From positions 7,341,128 through 7,405,127 of the forward strand of contig CM057481.1 in NCBI GenBank assembly GCA_030035585.1: a DNA stretch of 64,000 nucleotides, given 5' to 3'. How positions within the stretch are numbered: the first letter of the stretch is position 1; every line of letters begins with the position of its first letter. This document shows positions 1-10,059 of this stretch, in pieces. The notes beneath the pieces were generated by a model that saw only the letters and a list, made by a program, of their open reading frames with translations, was not told the origin of the DNA and did not search any database. The DNA comes from Dugong dugon. Lineage: Eukaryota > Chordata > Mammalia > Sirenia > Dugongidae. The translations under genes were made by a program, and so were the position numbers.

Positions 1-295
1 ATAATGCCCTTCCTTGTCTCTTTTGCTAGCTTTTGCCTTAAAGTCTATTTTATCACAGATTGATATTGCCACTCCTTCTCTTCTTTGGTTGCTGTTGCCC
101 TGATATATATTCTTTCCATCCTTTAATTTTTAGCGTTTTTTAATCTTTGTGTCTAAGGTATGTTTCTTATAGGCAGCATACTGATGGATCATGTGTTCCT
201 ATTCTGCCACTCCCTGTCTCTTGACTGGTGCATTTAATCCGTTTACATTCAGTGTAATCATTGATAGGTATGAATTTAGTGCTGGTCATTTTGTT
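1..295 (-). pseudogene. L1 ORF2 N-terminus (endonuclease domain), truncated by window edge
   Basis: Read on the minus strand this is the beginning of a LINE-1 ORF2, which encodes the endonuclease/reverse transcriptase for target-primed insertion. Near 290-240 the translation gives ITLNVNGLNAPVKRQ, the hallmark start of the L1 endonuclease. Near 140-1 it gives KIDFKAKASKRDKEGHY, matching the conserved stretch about 100 residues in. Between them the frame shifts and meets stops, so the copy is dead as seen here. The rest of ORF2 lies left of the window. ORF1 and the 5' UTR follow at higher coordinates, as expected for a reverse-strand L1. Confidence 0.9.
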
Positions 296-731
296 GTGCT
301 TTTTTTTTTGTTTTTTTGTTTTTTTGGTGTTGTTGATTTCTTTTTTTCCATATACTTTTCTGTGCAGAGTTCTTTGTGTTTATGGTTTTCATTTCCTTGT
401 TGCTGTTCATTTTGTGTTTAAATGAATCTTTATGATTTTCCTCTTTTTTATTTTGGTGAGAAGGTTTATTAATTTTCTTTGCGGTTACCCGGAAATTTAC
501 TTTTATCTTCCTCCGTTTAAAATAGATTGTTCTATTTTGATATCGTCTTGATTTCCTCTCCATATGGAAGTTATGTGACTATACCATTTATTCCTTCTTT
601 TTGTTTTGAAGCTGTCATCATGTACAGATTAACATCTCTGGTTCCCTATTTTCAGTCTTGTAGCTTTATTTTATTTTTGAAAATTCCTCATCTGGGTTTG
701 TTTCTGGGTGATGTTATCGTTTGTCTTAATC
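296..731 (-). other. L1 inter-ORF spacer with Lys-rich 95-codon open frame
   Basis: This roughly 430-bp stretch separates the ORF1 stop (TGA, complement of 732-734) from the ORF2 start. It is A-rich on the L1 sense strand. It holds an uninterrupted minus-strand frame, 563 to 276, that starts MERKSRRYQNRTIYFKRRK and is dominated by Lys, Asn and Gln. The frame could be real or a by-product of A-richness, since AAA/AAC codons rarely make stops. Human L1 has a spacer of only tens of bases, so this one is long. No function is assigned. Confidence 0.55.
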
Positions 732-1690
732 TCAGGCTGTTGTCTGACATTGTTGGTTCTCTGTCCAGAAGACTCCCTTTAGTATTTCTTGTAAGGTTGG
801 TCTGGTTTTTACAAATGCCCTTTATTTCTGTTTATCTGGAAATGCCCTAATTTTGTCATTGTATTTGAAGGACAGTTTGGCTGGATATATAATTCTTGAC
901 AATTTTTTTCTTTCAGGGTTTTATATATGTCATCCCACTGACTTCTTGCCTGCATGGTTTCTGCCGAGAAATCAGCGCTTAGTCTTCTCAGTTTCCCTTT
1001 GCAGGCAACATATCGTTTTTCCTGAGCTGCTCTCAGGATTCTTTCTTTCTTTTTGGAAAGTTTGATTATAATATGCCTTGGTGATTCTCTTTTGAGGTCT
1101 GTTCTATTTGGAGTTTGTTGATCTTCTTGGATGGATATCTTCTCATGTTTTATGATATTAGGGAATTTTTCTGCCAGCAAATCTTTGAAAATTTTCTGTG
1201 CTTTTTTATTTTTTTTGTATCTTCCTATTCTCAAATTCTGATCACGTGTAAATTAGTCCTGTTGATAGCTTCCCACATAACTCTTAGGCTTTCTTCATTT
1301 TGCCTCATTCTTTTTTCTGACAGTTCCTGTAACAGATTGCTATCAAGGAGTTTGTCTTCTGTATTGCTGATTCTATTTAACACTGCTTCGATTCTACTCC
1401 TTTGCCCTCCCAACATGTTATCTATTTCTGAAATAGTGTTAATCTTCTGGATTTCTAGTTGCTGTTTTTGTATGGCTACTAATTGTCTATTTATTTTGTC
1501 ATTTTGTCCTTGTTTTCCTGAATTATTCTAGAGTTTTGTCTGTGTTTTTCTTGATTTTGTCTGTGTTTTCCTTGATCTCTTGGAGGACCCTATATATAAG
1601 TTTTTTGAATTCCTTATCAGACAATTCTGTTACCATTTCTTCCTGAGGAAGGTTTCCTCGTTCTTTATTTTGGTCACTTGCTGGAGCCAT
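732..1690 (-). pseudogene. L1 ORF1 (RNA-binding chaperone), decayed
   Basis: ORF1p is the trimeric nucleic-acid chaperone of LINE-1. The ATG is the complement of 1688-1690 and opens MAPASDQNKERGNLPQEEM. The coiled-coil part (about 1690-1420) is rich in Lys, Glu and Gln heptads. RMRQNEESLRVMWEAINRTN (about 1310-1240) leads into the RRM, and RHIIIKLSKKKERILRAAQ plus RLSADFSAETMQARSQW (about 1080-930) mark the RRM/C-terminal domain. The reading frame ends at the TGA at 732-734. An in-frame TAA at 1523-1525 (codon 56) and at least two frame changes make it a pseudogene. Family identity is very secure. Confidence 0.92.
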
Positions 1691-2127
1691 CCTGTCTTGC
1701 TACTTTAGGTGATTTGATATCGTCTGTTGTTTCCAAGGCATTAAGGTGTTATTACGTTTATTAATTTATCGTATGTTTATTTGCTATATCCTGATTTTTT
1801 GTTACTTGTTGTTTTGATGCATCCAGGCTGGTGGGACAGGTGTGATTCTCTGGTCCGTAGTTTGGCCACTCTGGACTGCTCGCCACCTGTCTCCAGGCGG
1901 GTGGGGTAGTGGTTGGGTGTGTGAGCATGGGTCTCTGTTCACTGGTCTTGCAGGGTGGCTGAGAGTGGCTTGGGCAGGTGTTGGCCCCCATCTGTTGTTG
2001 GTCCAGTGGCTCAGGAGCAGGCAGTGCCACTCATTGAGTGGGTGGGGCAGCTGATGTGGCTGGTGTGCCTGGCTAGTGGGGCCATGATTGCTGCCTCCCA
2101 CTGGATGAGCAGGGTGAGTGGCAGGCA

Positions 2128-2534
2128 GGTGCATGCATGGTTTCACTACTACTGCCTCTAGCACGGCAGGGCAGGAGGGGTGAGCAGGAAGAGGAAGGGA
2201 GCAGAAGGCAGGTATGTGTGGGGTTGCGCTGTGGTGGCCGCTCACCAGGTAGAGAGGAAGTGGGGAGAGAGCAGTGGGCGGGCGCTTGCACAGTCATGCT
2301 GCGACCACCTCTCGCTGGGCAGGGGGAGGGGAAGGGGAGAGTACATGTGCGTGCATGTGCATCGTTGCCACCCCTTGCTGGGTCGGGAGGAGGGAGGAGA
2401 GTGGCAGGCGGATGCATGCGCAGTCCTGCTCACTTCTCGCTAGGTGGGGGGAGCGGGAGGAAGCAGTGAGGTGGTGCGCACACGGTCATGTTGCTGCTGC
2501 CTCTCGCAGGGCAGGGGAGGGCGGAAGGAGCTTG
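2128..2534 (-). repeat. Tandem repeats of about 60-80 bp in L1 5' UTR
   Basis: About six imperfect units can be aligned, beginning near 2128, 2211, 2281, 2346, 2410 and 2471. Each has a 'tgca/gcgc' motif, then 'tgctgc..cctctcgc', then a G-rich block such as 'gggcaggggagggcgg' on the plus strand. This resembles the monomer-type promoters known from rodent L1s, though the units here are diverged. Unit borders are approximate. Confidence 0.6.
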
Positions 2535-3136
2535 GCTGGGTCAGCAGGCAGGAGAGGCAAGGCAAACCTCCCCTCCGGCACCTCACCAGAGCAGCCTGCT
2601 GCTGCTTCTGGGGTTGTTAGGCAAGGGAGGTGGTGGTCGGGGTGGGTGGGGGGGAAGGGGAGCCTTGTACCTTGGTCCCTGGCAGTCAGGGCTGCAGGGG
2701 TCGGGGATTTGCGCCACTAATCACCAGGAGGGTTGGGGGAGGGAGAGAATGCTCCTCTGGTCACTGGGTGAGGGTGCCTGGGCTCTTCCCATTGGCTGCA
2801 GTCAGCAATTGGCACCTTATTTCACTCCCAGTGTATCTATACATTTACTCTGGGTCCTATCAGGAATTGTGCGAAGTTGGTTTCTGTGCTCTTTACCCGT
2901 GATTACTGCTGTCTTTGTCTCAAGATGGGCACGCTGTGCCCAGCCACCTGATAGGGCCCCTCCGCTCCATCTCTTCTCGTTTGCTGTTTTCAGTCAGTTC
3001 CTTCTTCCAATCAGTGTTCCATCTAGTCCTTTATCCTTTCCTCTGATGCTTAGAGTCCAGGATTGTCCTCTGTATCTGTTTCACTTGGTTTCTTGGGTCT
3101 TCGCTGTAGAGGGATAGCATGGTGTGTCTGACTCAG

Positions 3137-3147
3137 CCGCCATCTTG
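3137..3147 (-). promoter_or_regulatory. YY1-type site at L1 5' end
   Basis: Plus-strand 'ccgccatcttg' reads 'caagatggcgg' on the L1 sense strand, a perfect YY1 core about 15 bases inside the inferred L1 start. In human L1, a YY1 site in this position sets accurate transcription initiation. Motif and position are seen; activity is inferred. Confidence 0.65.
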
Positions 3148-3162
3148 GCCAGACTCTTCACG

Positions 3163-3312
3163 TACATTCTTTCTCTTAATCCTCACCTACCGCCTTGTGA
3201 GATACATGTTGCCTGTAAGGAAACAAGTTAGATAAGTTGTTCAAGGTCATTTAGCTTGTAAGGAGCAAAGCGAAGAATGCTGAGTCCAGTCATCTGGTCC
3301 AGAGCCTGTGCT
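3163..3312 (-). mobile_element. MIR SINE fragment
   Basis: The reverse-strand MIR layout is visible: a gap-rich 'gaaacaagttagataagttg' then 'caaggtcatttagcttgtaa' and 'ccagagcctgtgct'. It is old and diverged. Confidence 0.55.
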
Positions 3313-3356
3313 AGGATCTGGTAGCAGGAAGACAGAGGAGCATGCAAGCTAGGGGT

Positions 3357-3847
3357 TGTGATCATTAAGGTTGTGTGTCAACTTGGCTAGGCCATGATTG
3401 TCAGTGGTTTGGCAGTTATGATGTAGTCTGGCAGTCATATAATGATGTAATCACCTCCATGATGAGATGTGATATAATGTTATCCCTTCCATGATGGGGT
3501 CTGCTGTAACTAGCCAATAGGTTGAAAGGGAGTTTCCTTGGGTGCGTGGCCTGCATCTAATACATGGAGACTTTCTGGCAAAGCTCACTGGCTTTTTCTC
3601 TGCTCTGGATCCTGCATTCAGCTTGTCAGCATCTGACCTCCAGTTCTTGAGATGTGGGCCAGCAGCCTGCCATCCGACCTGTGGAGCTTGGGTTCATCAG
3701 CTCCTGTAGCTACGCTGAGTCAGAAGAAGCCTCCAGTCTGACCCATGGACTTAGGACATTCCAGCCTCTACAACCACATAAGCTATTTCCTTGAGACCAG
3801 TCTCTCTCTCTATGGTTTTGCTTCTCTAGAGAACCCAGCGTAAGACA
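3357..3847 (+). mobile_element. Solitary LTR, ERVL/MaLR-like, with exact TSD
   Basis: The element starts TGTGATCATTAAGG and ends GTAAGACA, giving the TG...CA ends of an LTR. It is flanked by a perfect 5-bp direct repeat, ggggt (3352-3356 and 3848-3852), the duplication size typical of ERVL/MaLR elements. Internal marks are 'tgtcaacttggctaggcc' near the start and 'tttgcttctctagagaaccc' near the end. The same family recurs at 44729-45267. It has no coding capacity. The superfamily name is inference; the borders are directly seen. Confidence 0.8.
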
Positions 3848-4157
3848 GGGGTACTGCATTTTTCCTTTCCAAGATTGTAATGATGGATGAAAAAAACTCA
3901 TGGAAACCTCCTGGGGACTTAGTATTTACCAGGCCTATTTCTAGGCAAGTCATCCAGCCCAAAGGCCAACTAAAGATGGGCTCTTCGTAAGATTTTCATG
4001 CTTTCTGCATTGTTGCATGAAAAAGAGAAAGCCATCTCTTTTAGAGAATTCATCTGCAAGTCAGGTTGTCTGCATATGGCCCTCAGGAAGCTTAGAGAGT
4101 AGGAGGCTCCAGCAGCCTTCCAGACTTAGTTTTCAGGAAGTTCTTTAGAGTATCCAG

Positions 4158-4215
4158 CCTACATATTTTATATTTCCTGGTCTAAGCCTACATATTTTAT
4201 ATTTCCTGGTCTAAC
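4158..4215. repeat. 29-bp tandem duplication
   Basis: Two adjacent copies beginning 'cctacatattttatatttcc' start at 4158 and 4187 and differ only at their last base (g/c). It appears recent, probably from replication slippage. Confidence 0.95.
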
Positions 4216-4282
4216 GTCAGTGTGCATCCTCATTATATTTTATTGTTAATTGTGGAGAATTACAGGATGCTATACCTAAGAC

Positions 4283-4425
4283 AGTAATTCTAAAGTGGCG
4301 TGTGCCCAAGACTTAGTGGGAACTTGTACAGCCTAGGGCCTTAGCCCTGAGGATCTCATCCCGTCAGTCTGGGTCGGGACCCAGGAAAGTACATTGTAGC
4401 GACTGATTCCGGGTGATCCTTCTAT
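4283..4425 (+). mobile_element. MER-type hAT fragment, diverged
   Basis: 'attctaaagtggcgtgtgcc' followed by 'gggaacttgtacagcc' and 'ggaaagtacattgtagcgac' follows the order of a common non-autonomous hAT-Charlie repeat (MER58/MER20-age). The exact family is uncertain. Confidence 0.45.
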
Positions 4426-5130
4426 CCTGTGCCTTGATGCCCAGTGCTGCGTGCCACGGGGGCCGTGGGGAAATACCGATGACCGTGGTTGCTCTGGGAT
4501 GATCATAGCAGAGTAAAGATAATTAGAACAGAAATTGCGTCACATCACCATCTTTATGTCTCCAGCCTCAGCAGCTGATTGACAGAAAAAGCACCGCTGA
4601 AGCAAATTCTAAAGTGTCTCTGTGGTTTGAGTCTTCATGCCACAGGCTATGGAGAAGAAAGGAAGCGATTCAAGAGAACCAGGGGCCTTGTAGCCCGGTA
4701 GCTTTTTACTGCAGATTAGAACCAGAAATGTGGCCAGAGTCTCTTTACAAGTGCAAAGCAGTGAGGGGCTCTTTGTGTCTCTAACCACCGCCTCTAAAGA
4801 GCCTTTAAAAATGCCTGTCTTCCTTTGTGCTTTCATATCAGACCCCATGTTCCTTGGGATTCTAGGGTCCTGAATTCCCATTGTAAGCTCCTGTCTTTGG
4901 TTCTCTGATATCAGCTTTTCTTTTGGAGGCAGAAATAAGGACTGAAAGCTGGAACATGGACCTGGAGTATTTCCTGCCTGGTCTGGGGCTGCTCAGCTAC
5001 TGTAGACAGGCCAAGGTTGACAGCGGCTCTCTAAAGGCAGGAGCCAGCTCAGCAGAGCATCTCCCAAGGCCTGAGGACACAATCCAACAGCTACTGCAGT
5101 GCCAAGCTCTATATCTGATGCTTCGCACCC

Positions 5131-5320
5131 CTTTTTTCATTTGATTTTCGTAAGTACCACCTCAAGTCGGCCTTCTGCCCATTTTACAGATGAGCAAAAT
5201 CAAGCTCAGAGAGGTTAAGTGATTTCTTCAATGTAACAACACAGCAAGCAAGTGGCAGAGCCTGGATGTGAACCCAGCTCTGTCTGACTCCAAAGCCTGT
5301 GCTCTTCACCAAAAAGCCTG
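5131..5320 (-). mobile_element. MIR SINE
   Basis: Clear reverse-strand MIR: 'cccattttacagatgagc', 'ctcagagaggttaagtga', 'caagtggcagagcctgga' and 'ctccaaagcctgtgctctt' in order. Confidence 0.85.
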
Positions 5321-5352
5321 GGGGAGTTAAAAAGAACAAGGGTTTGGGTAAC

Positions 5353-5770
5353 ATACCATAATGGTTTAGAACAGGGGTCAGCAGACTACGGCCCACGGGC
5401 CAAATCTAGCTAGTCATCTTTCGTGTCAGTAACTATTTGTTGAAACATGGCCACGCCTATGGTTTACATACTGTCGACGGCTGGTTTCCTGCTTCAGCAG
5501 CAGCCATGAATTATTGGACAAAGACCACATGGTCTGCAGAACCATCTGGTCCTTAAAGAAAAGGTTTGGAACACCTGGTTTAGAACATTGAACTTTGGAA
5601 TCAGTCTGACTTCAGATTCACTTCCCTTGTCAGCTGTGCACCCTTGATTCTTCTCATCTGAGACTTGAGGATCACAGGAGCACTAAGCTCACGAGACTGC
5701 GGTGAGGAGAGAGTGAAATATTGCATGTCAGGCACCTAGCACAGTGGCTGGTTCAAGAAAAGGTAGCTTC
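5353..5770 (+). mobile_element. MIR SINE split by MER5A
   Basis: The MIR head 'ccataatggtttagaa' (5356-5371) is cut off by MER5A and resumes at 5578 with 'gtttagaacattgaactttg'. It then runs through 'tcacttcccttgtcagctg' to the 3' part 'caggcacctagcacagtggc'. It is an old SINE used as a target by a later DNA transposon. Confidence 0.75.
5372..5577 (+). mobile_element. MER5A (hAT-Charlie, non-autonomous)
   Basis: It starts 'caggggtcagcagactacgg' and ends near 'aggtttggaacacctg', the inverted ends of MER5A. A perfect 8-bp TSD, gtttagaa (5364-5371 and 5578-5585), fits hAT transposition. Internal 'aacatggccacgcctatggt' also matches the family. Confidence 0.92.
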
Positions 5771-5911
5771 TTACTTGCTGCCACCAAGACTATAAAGCAC
5801 CCCAGTGCAGCCAGTGGGGTGTGTGCTAATTCCCATCAGAAGTCAGAGGGATGGGACTGCAGCCTCCTTGCGGGCTGAGGGGGAGGACTCAGGCAGTCAG
5901 TCAACACCAGT

Positions 5912-6329
5912 TGTAATAGTTTCTTGGGGCTGCCATACCAATGTACCACAGATTGGCTGGCTTATAAGAACGGAAATTTATTGTCTCAAAAGTCTAGAGG
6001 CTACGAGTCTGAAATCAGGGTGTTGACCATCTTGAATTTTTCCGAGGGCTCTGAGGGAGAATCTATTCCATGCCTCTCGTCTACCTTCTGTGAAGGCTGA
6101 AGATCCTGGGCATTGCTTGGCTTGTAGACTTATCACTCCAGCTCTCTGCCCCCATCTTCACGTGGCTGTCTTCCCTCTGGGTGTGTTCTTCTGTGTGTCT
6201 TCTTTTATCATGAGAACATGCCTTACACTGGATCAGGACCTATTCTACTCCATCATGACCTAATGTTAACTGATAACATTTTCAAAAACCCTATTTCCAA
6301 ACAAGGTCAGAATCACTGGTACTGGGAGA
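5912..6329 (-). mobile_element. MLT1-type MaLR LTR, interrupted (resumes 8204-8233)
   Basis: In antisense it begins 'tgtaatagtttcttggggct', then 'acggaaatttattgtctc', 'ggctctgagggagaatct', 'ccctatttccaaacaaggtc' and 'tggtactgggag'. It is cut at 6329 by an L1 insertion and continues at 8204 as 'gtttttgaggacacagctca', ending at 8233. The family order is unmistakable. Confidence 0.85.
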
Positions 6330-8190
6330 AATTTTTTTTTTCTTTTTTTAAATTGTCCTTTAGATGGAGGTGTACAGAGCAAACTATTTTCTTTTTTTAA
6401 TTGTACTTTAGGTGAAGGTTTACAGAACAAATAGTTTCTCGTTAAACAGTCAGTACACATATTGTTTTATGACATTGGTTAACTCCACGACATGTCAACA
6501 CTCTCCCTTCTGGACCTTGGAGGACCTTTTTTTTTTTTTTTTTTTTGGTGACAAAATATACATAGCCAAAGATACACCATTTCAGAAATTTCTACACGTA
6601 TAATTCAGTGACATCAATTACATTCTTCCAGTTGTGCTGCTATTCTCACTATCGTTTTCCAAATTATTCCATCACCATTATCTTTAACTCACTGCCCCCA
6701 CCCAAGGCTTCCCATGAGTTGCTGTTGTCAATTTGATCTCACATAGATAATTCTTTTTTTTTTTTTTTTTTGTATTTTAGATGAAGCTTTACAGAATAGT
6801 TTCTCATTAAACAGTTAGTACACGTACTGCCTTATGACAATGGATAACAACCCCACGACATGTCAACACTGTCCCTTCTCAACCTTGGGTTCCCTATCAC
6901 CAGCTTTCTTGTCCTCTCCTGCCTTTCAGTCCTTGTCCCTGGACTGCTGTGCCTCATTAGTCCCATTTTATTTTCTGGGGCTGTCCAATATCCGGCTGAA
7001 CAGTGAACCTCAGGAGTGACCTCACCTCTGAGCTAAAAGGGTGTCCGGGGATCATACTCTCCGGGTTTCTCCAGTCTCTCGGGCCAGTAAATCTGGTCTT
7101 TTTTTGTGAGTTAGAATTTTGTTCTACATCCTTCTCCAGCTCTGTCCAGGACCGTCTGTTGTGATCCCGGTCTGAGCAGTCAGTGGTGGTAGCCGGGCAT
7201 CATCTAGCTGTACTGGACTCAGTCCGGTGGAGGCCTTGGTAGCTGTGGTCCATTAGTTCTTCGGACTAATCTTTTCTTTGTATCCTGTTCTCTTCATTCT
7301 CCCTTGCTTCCGAAGGGATGAGACCAGTGGAGTATCTTAGATGGCCACTCACAGGCTTTTGAGATCCTAGACGCTACTTACCAAGGTAGGATGTAGAACA
7401 TTGTCTTCATAAACTGTGTTATGCCAATTGAGCTAGATGTTCCCCGAGACCATGGTCCCCACAGCCCTCCACCCAGCAATTCAGTCCCTCAGGGAGTCTG
7501 GATGTGTCTATGGAGCTTCCATGACCTTTCCTTGTACAAGTTGTGCTGGCTTCCCCAGTACTGTGTACTGTCTTACCCTTCACCAAAGTTACCATTTATC
7601 TATTGTCTATTTAGTTCCCCCCGCCACATCCCTCCCATCCCTCGTAACCAACAAAGATTGTTTCTTTCTGTATGTAAACTTTTACGTGAGTTTTTATAGT
7701 AGAGGTTTCATACAATATTTGTCCTTTTGTGATTGACTTATTTCACTCAGCATAATGTCCTCCAGTTTCATCCATGCTATGTACTAAACAATTAACACAC
7801 ATATTGTTTTGTAACATTGGTTGCCAACCCCACGACATGTCAGCATTCTCTCCTTCTCAACCTTGGTTCCCCATTACCAGCTTTCCTGTCCCCTCCTTGC
7901 CCCTGGGCTGGTGTGTCCCTTTAGTCTTGTTTTATGGGCCTGTCTAATCTTTGGCTGAAGTGTTAACCTCAGGAATGACTTCATTACTGAGCTACAAGGG
8001 TGACTGGGGTCATACTCTTGGGATTTCTCCAGTCTTTGTCAGACCAGTCAGTCTGGTATTTGTGTGCGTGTGTGCGTGTGTGCGTGTGTGTGCGTGCGTG
8101 TGCGCGTGTGCGTGTGTGTGTGTGTGTAAGTTAGAGTTTTGTTTTATGTTTTTCTCCAGCTCTGTCCGGAACCATCTGCTGTGATCCCTG
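6330..8190 (-). mobile_element. Composite L1 3' end insertion with 13-bp TSD
   Basis: This segment is flanked by the perfect repeat tggtactgggaga (6317-6329 and 8191-8203) and starts with a T-run, the poly-A tail of a minus-strand L1. Blocks on the plus strand: 6350-6395 and 6396-6525 (3'-terminal 3' UTR), T-run, 6547-6750 (another 3' UTR segment), T-run 6751-6772, 6773-7785 (3' UTR into the end of ORF2: 'tgacttatttcactcagcat'), then 7785-8190, a second copy of part of the 3' UTR. It is either one rearranged insertion or nested insertions into A-tails. Confidence 0.8.
8058..8127 (+). repeat. (TGTGCG)n/(TG)n microsatellite within L1
   Basis: Alternating 'tgtgtgcgtgtgtgcgtg' runs about 70 bp. 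It replaces the 'tttttttgtgagttag' position of the L1 3' UTR seen at about 7098-7113, so it grew inside the repeat. Confidence 0.95.
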
Positions 8191-8233
8191 TGGTACTGGG
8201 AGAGTTTTTGAGGACACAGCTCAATCCATAACA

Positions 8234-8824
8234 ACAGCCTTTCTGGAAGGCATGGGGCCCTGGTAACTAGACCCATCAGGGTAGTTCAATGTCTTCCCTG
8301 CCAGACTCTCTTCGGTGCATACTCTCTGCTGGTGTGCTCTGAGGAAGAGCACCTCAGAGTCATGGTCAACCTAAGCTGTTCTTTATAGAGAACCTCATTT
8401 TCTCCTCCTTTCAGCCCAACATGAAATGCAGCAGTAAAAGAAAAATGGCTCATCCAGGAGTCTGTTATCTCACCGACGTGTCAGGGATTTTCATGCATGG
8501 CTCCTCTTAACACCAATGGGAACAGAGCAAACAGATGATTTTCTTTATTGCAAAGGTCAAAAGTAAGTTTGTTTATCCTCCATATTTTCAAGGTATCAGT
8601 GATGATTAACCTTAGGAGTATGGGGCTGAGTGAGGTGTGGTGAATGCATTTCTATGTTGGCTTCCTTTTCTTCTTAAAAGATGAAGACTGTCTTCAAAGG
8701 AACCACAGGGCTCCAGTTGGCCTCATTGGGGGGTCCTTTTTGATTATGCTAATAAGTAATCACAACATTACTTCTCTCTTAACACACACCCAGGCTTTCA
8801 TCCCGCTGAAATTTTTTTCACATT
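8234..8824. other. No feature recognised (unassigned sequence)
   Basis: This spacer lies between the MLT1 end and the L1 TSD. No repeat family, conserved domain or RNA gene was recognised. Confidence 0.5.
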
Positions 8825-8839
8825 AAGAATGGTGCAGGC

Positions 8840-9589
8840 TGACACTACTTATAAAGATAATGCTCTACATTCTACCTTGGTGAGTAGTGTCTGGGGTCTT
8901 AAAAGCCTATAAGCGGCCATCTAAGATACCCCACTGATCTCATCCCTTCGGGAACAAGGGAGAACGAAGAGAACAGGATACAAGGAAAAGATTAGTCCGA
9001 AGGACTAATGGTCCACAGCTACCAAGGCCTCCACGGGACTGAGCCCAGTACAGCTGGATGGTGCCCGGCTACCACCAATGACTCCTCTGACCAGGATCAC
9101 AGCAGAGGGTTCTGGGCAGAGCTGGAGTAGGATGTAGAGTATAATTTTAACTCCCAAAAAAAAAAAAAAAAGAAGACCAGATATACTGGCCTAAAGAATA
9201 CTAGAGAAACCTCGAGAGTGTGGCCCCCAGACACCCTTTCAGCTCAGAGGGGAAGTTACCTTCAAGGTTCGATGTTAAGCCTGGGAATGGACACCCCAGT
9301 AAAACTAAATGGGACTAACGATGTACAGGAGTCCGGTGACAAGGGCCAGAAGGCAGAGGGAGAGTAGGAAACTGATGATAAGGAACACAAATTGAATAAG
9401 GACACTGTCGATGTATTGTGAGATTGTTGACCACTGCTATAGGGCAACATTTGTAGTAACTATTAAATGGGAGGCTGTTTTGTCCTGTAAGCCTTCATCT
9501 TGGGCGAGAATGGCAGCACAATTGGAAGAGCATAGTCAATATCACTTAAATGTGTAAGTAAAAAGTTTTGAAATGGTGTTTAAATAAAA

Positions 9590-9620
<31 letters not shown>

Positions 9621-10059
9621 AAACAAATGAGACTAAAGAGGTACAATAGTCCACTGACAAGGTCCAGAAGACAGAAGGGGACAAGGAAGCCCCCTGGTGA
9701 TAGGGAATACAAGGTGGAGTAAGGATATTCTTGATGTGCTGTGAGATTGTTAACCATTGTCATAGGGCAACATGTGTAGTAATTGTTAAATGAAAAACTA
9801 TTTTTTCTGTAAGCCTTCATCTTAAGTGAGAATAACAGCACAGTTGGAAGAGCGTAGTCAATGTCAATGAACTGTGAATGTAGAAATTTTTGAAACGGTG
9901 TATCTTTGGCCATCTGTAATTTTCATCAAAAAAAAAGGTTGAGAATTTAGAGGCTTAATACGTTGTGGGGTTGTTAACCAATGTCAAAAAACAACATGTG
10001 TACTACTATTTCATGAGAAACTATTTGCTCTGTAAGCTTTCACCTGAAGTACAATAAAA

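Larger units (their letters stand above)
1691..3160 (-). mobile_element. L1 5' UTR, apparently full length
   Basis: This stretch lies directly upstream of ORF1 on the minus strand and is strikingly G+C-rich (about 1860-2780) beside A+T-rich neighbours. It contains no L1 coding sequence. It ends at 'gaagagtctggccaagatgg' read on the minus strand, the form expected for the extreme 5' end of an L1. That suggests the copy was not 5'-truncated. A target-site duplication cannot be checked because the 3' end lies outside the window. Confidence 0.75.
3853..5130. other. No gene recognised; mostly unassigned sequence
   Basis: This spacer holds a 29-bp tandem duplication (4158-4215) and a hAT-like MER fragment (4283-4425). 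The open frames here have no recognisable domains or convincing splice context. The rest is unassigned. Confidence 0.6.

Noticed and set aside
1115..1531. 138-codon plus-strand frame, hydrophobic, looking like membrane segments
   Set aside because: It is the antisense of L1 ORF1; Lys/Glu-rich sense codons read as Phe/Leu on the other strand.
2488..3117. 209-codon plus-strand frame
   Set aside because: Antisense to the GC-rich L1 5' UTR; stops are rare because of base composition.
4923..5144. 73-codon frame in a repeat-free stretch
   Set aside because: No conserved motif, and it ends at the start of a MIR; indistinguishable from chance.
7951..8276. Cys/Val-repeat and His/Thr-repeat frames on both strands
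   Set aside because: Translation of the TG/CG microsatellite inside L1.
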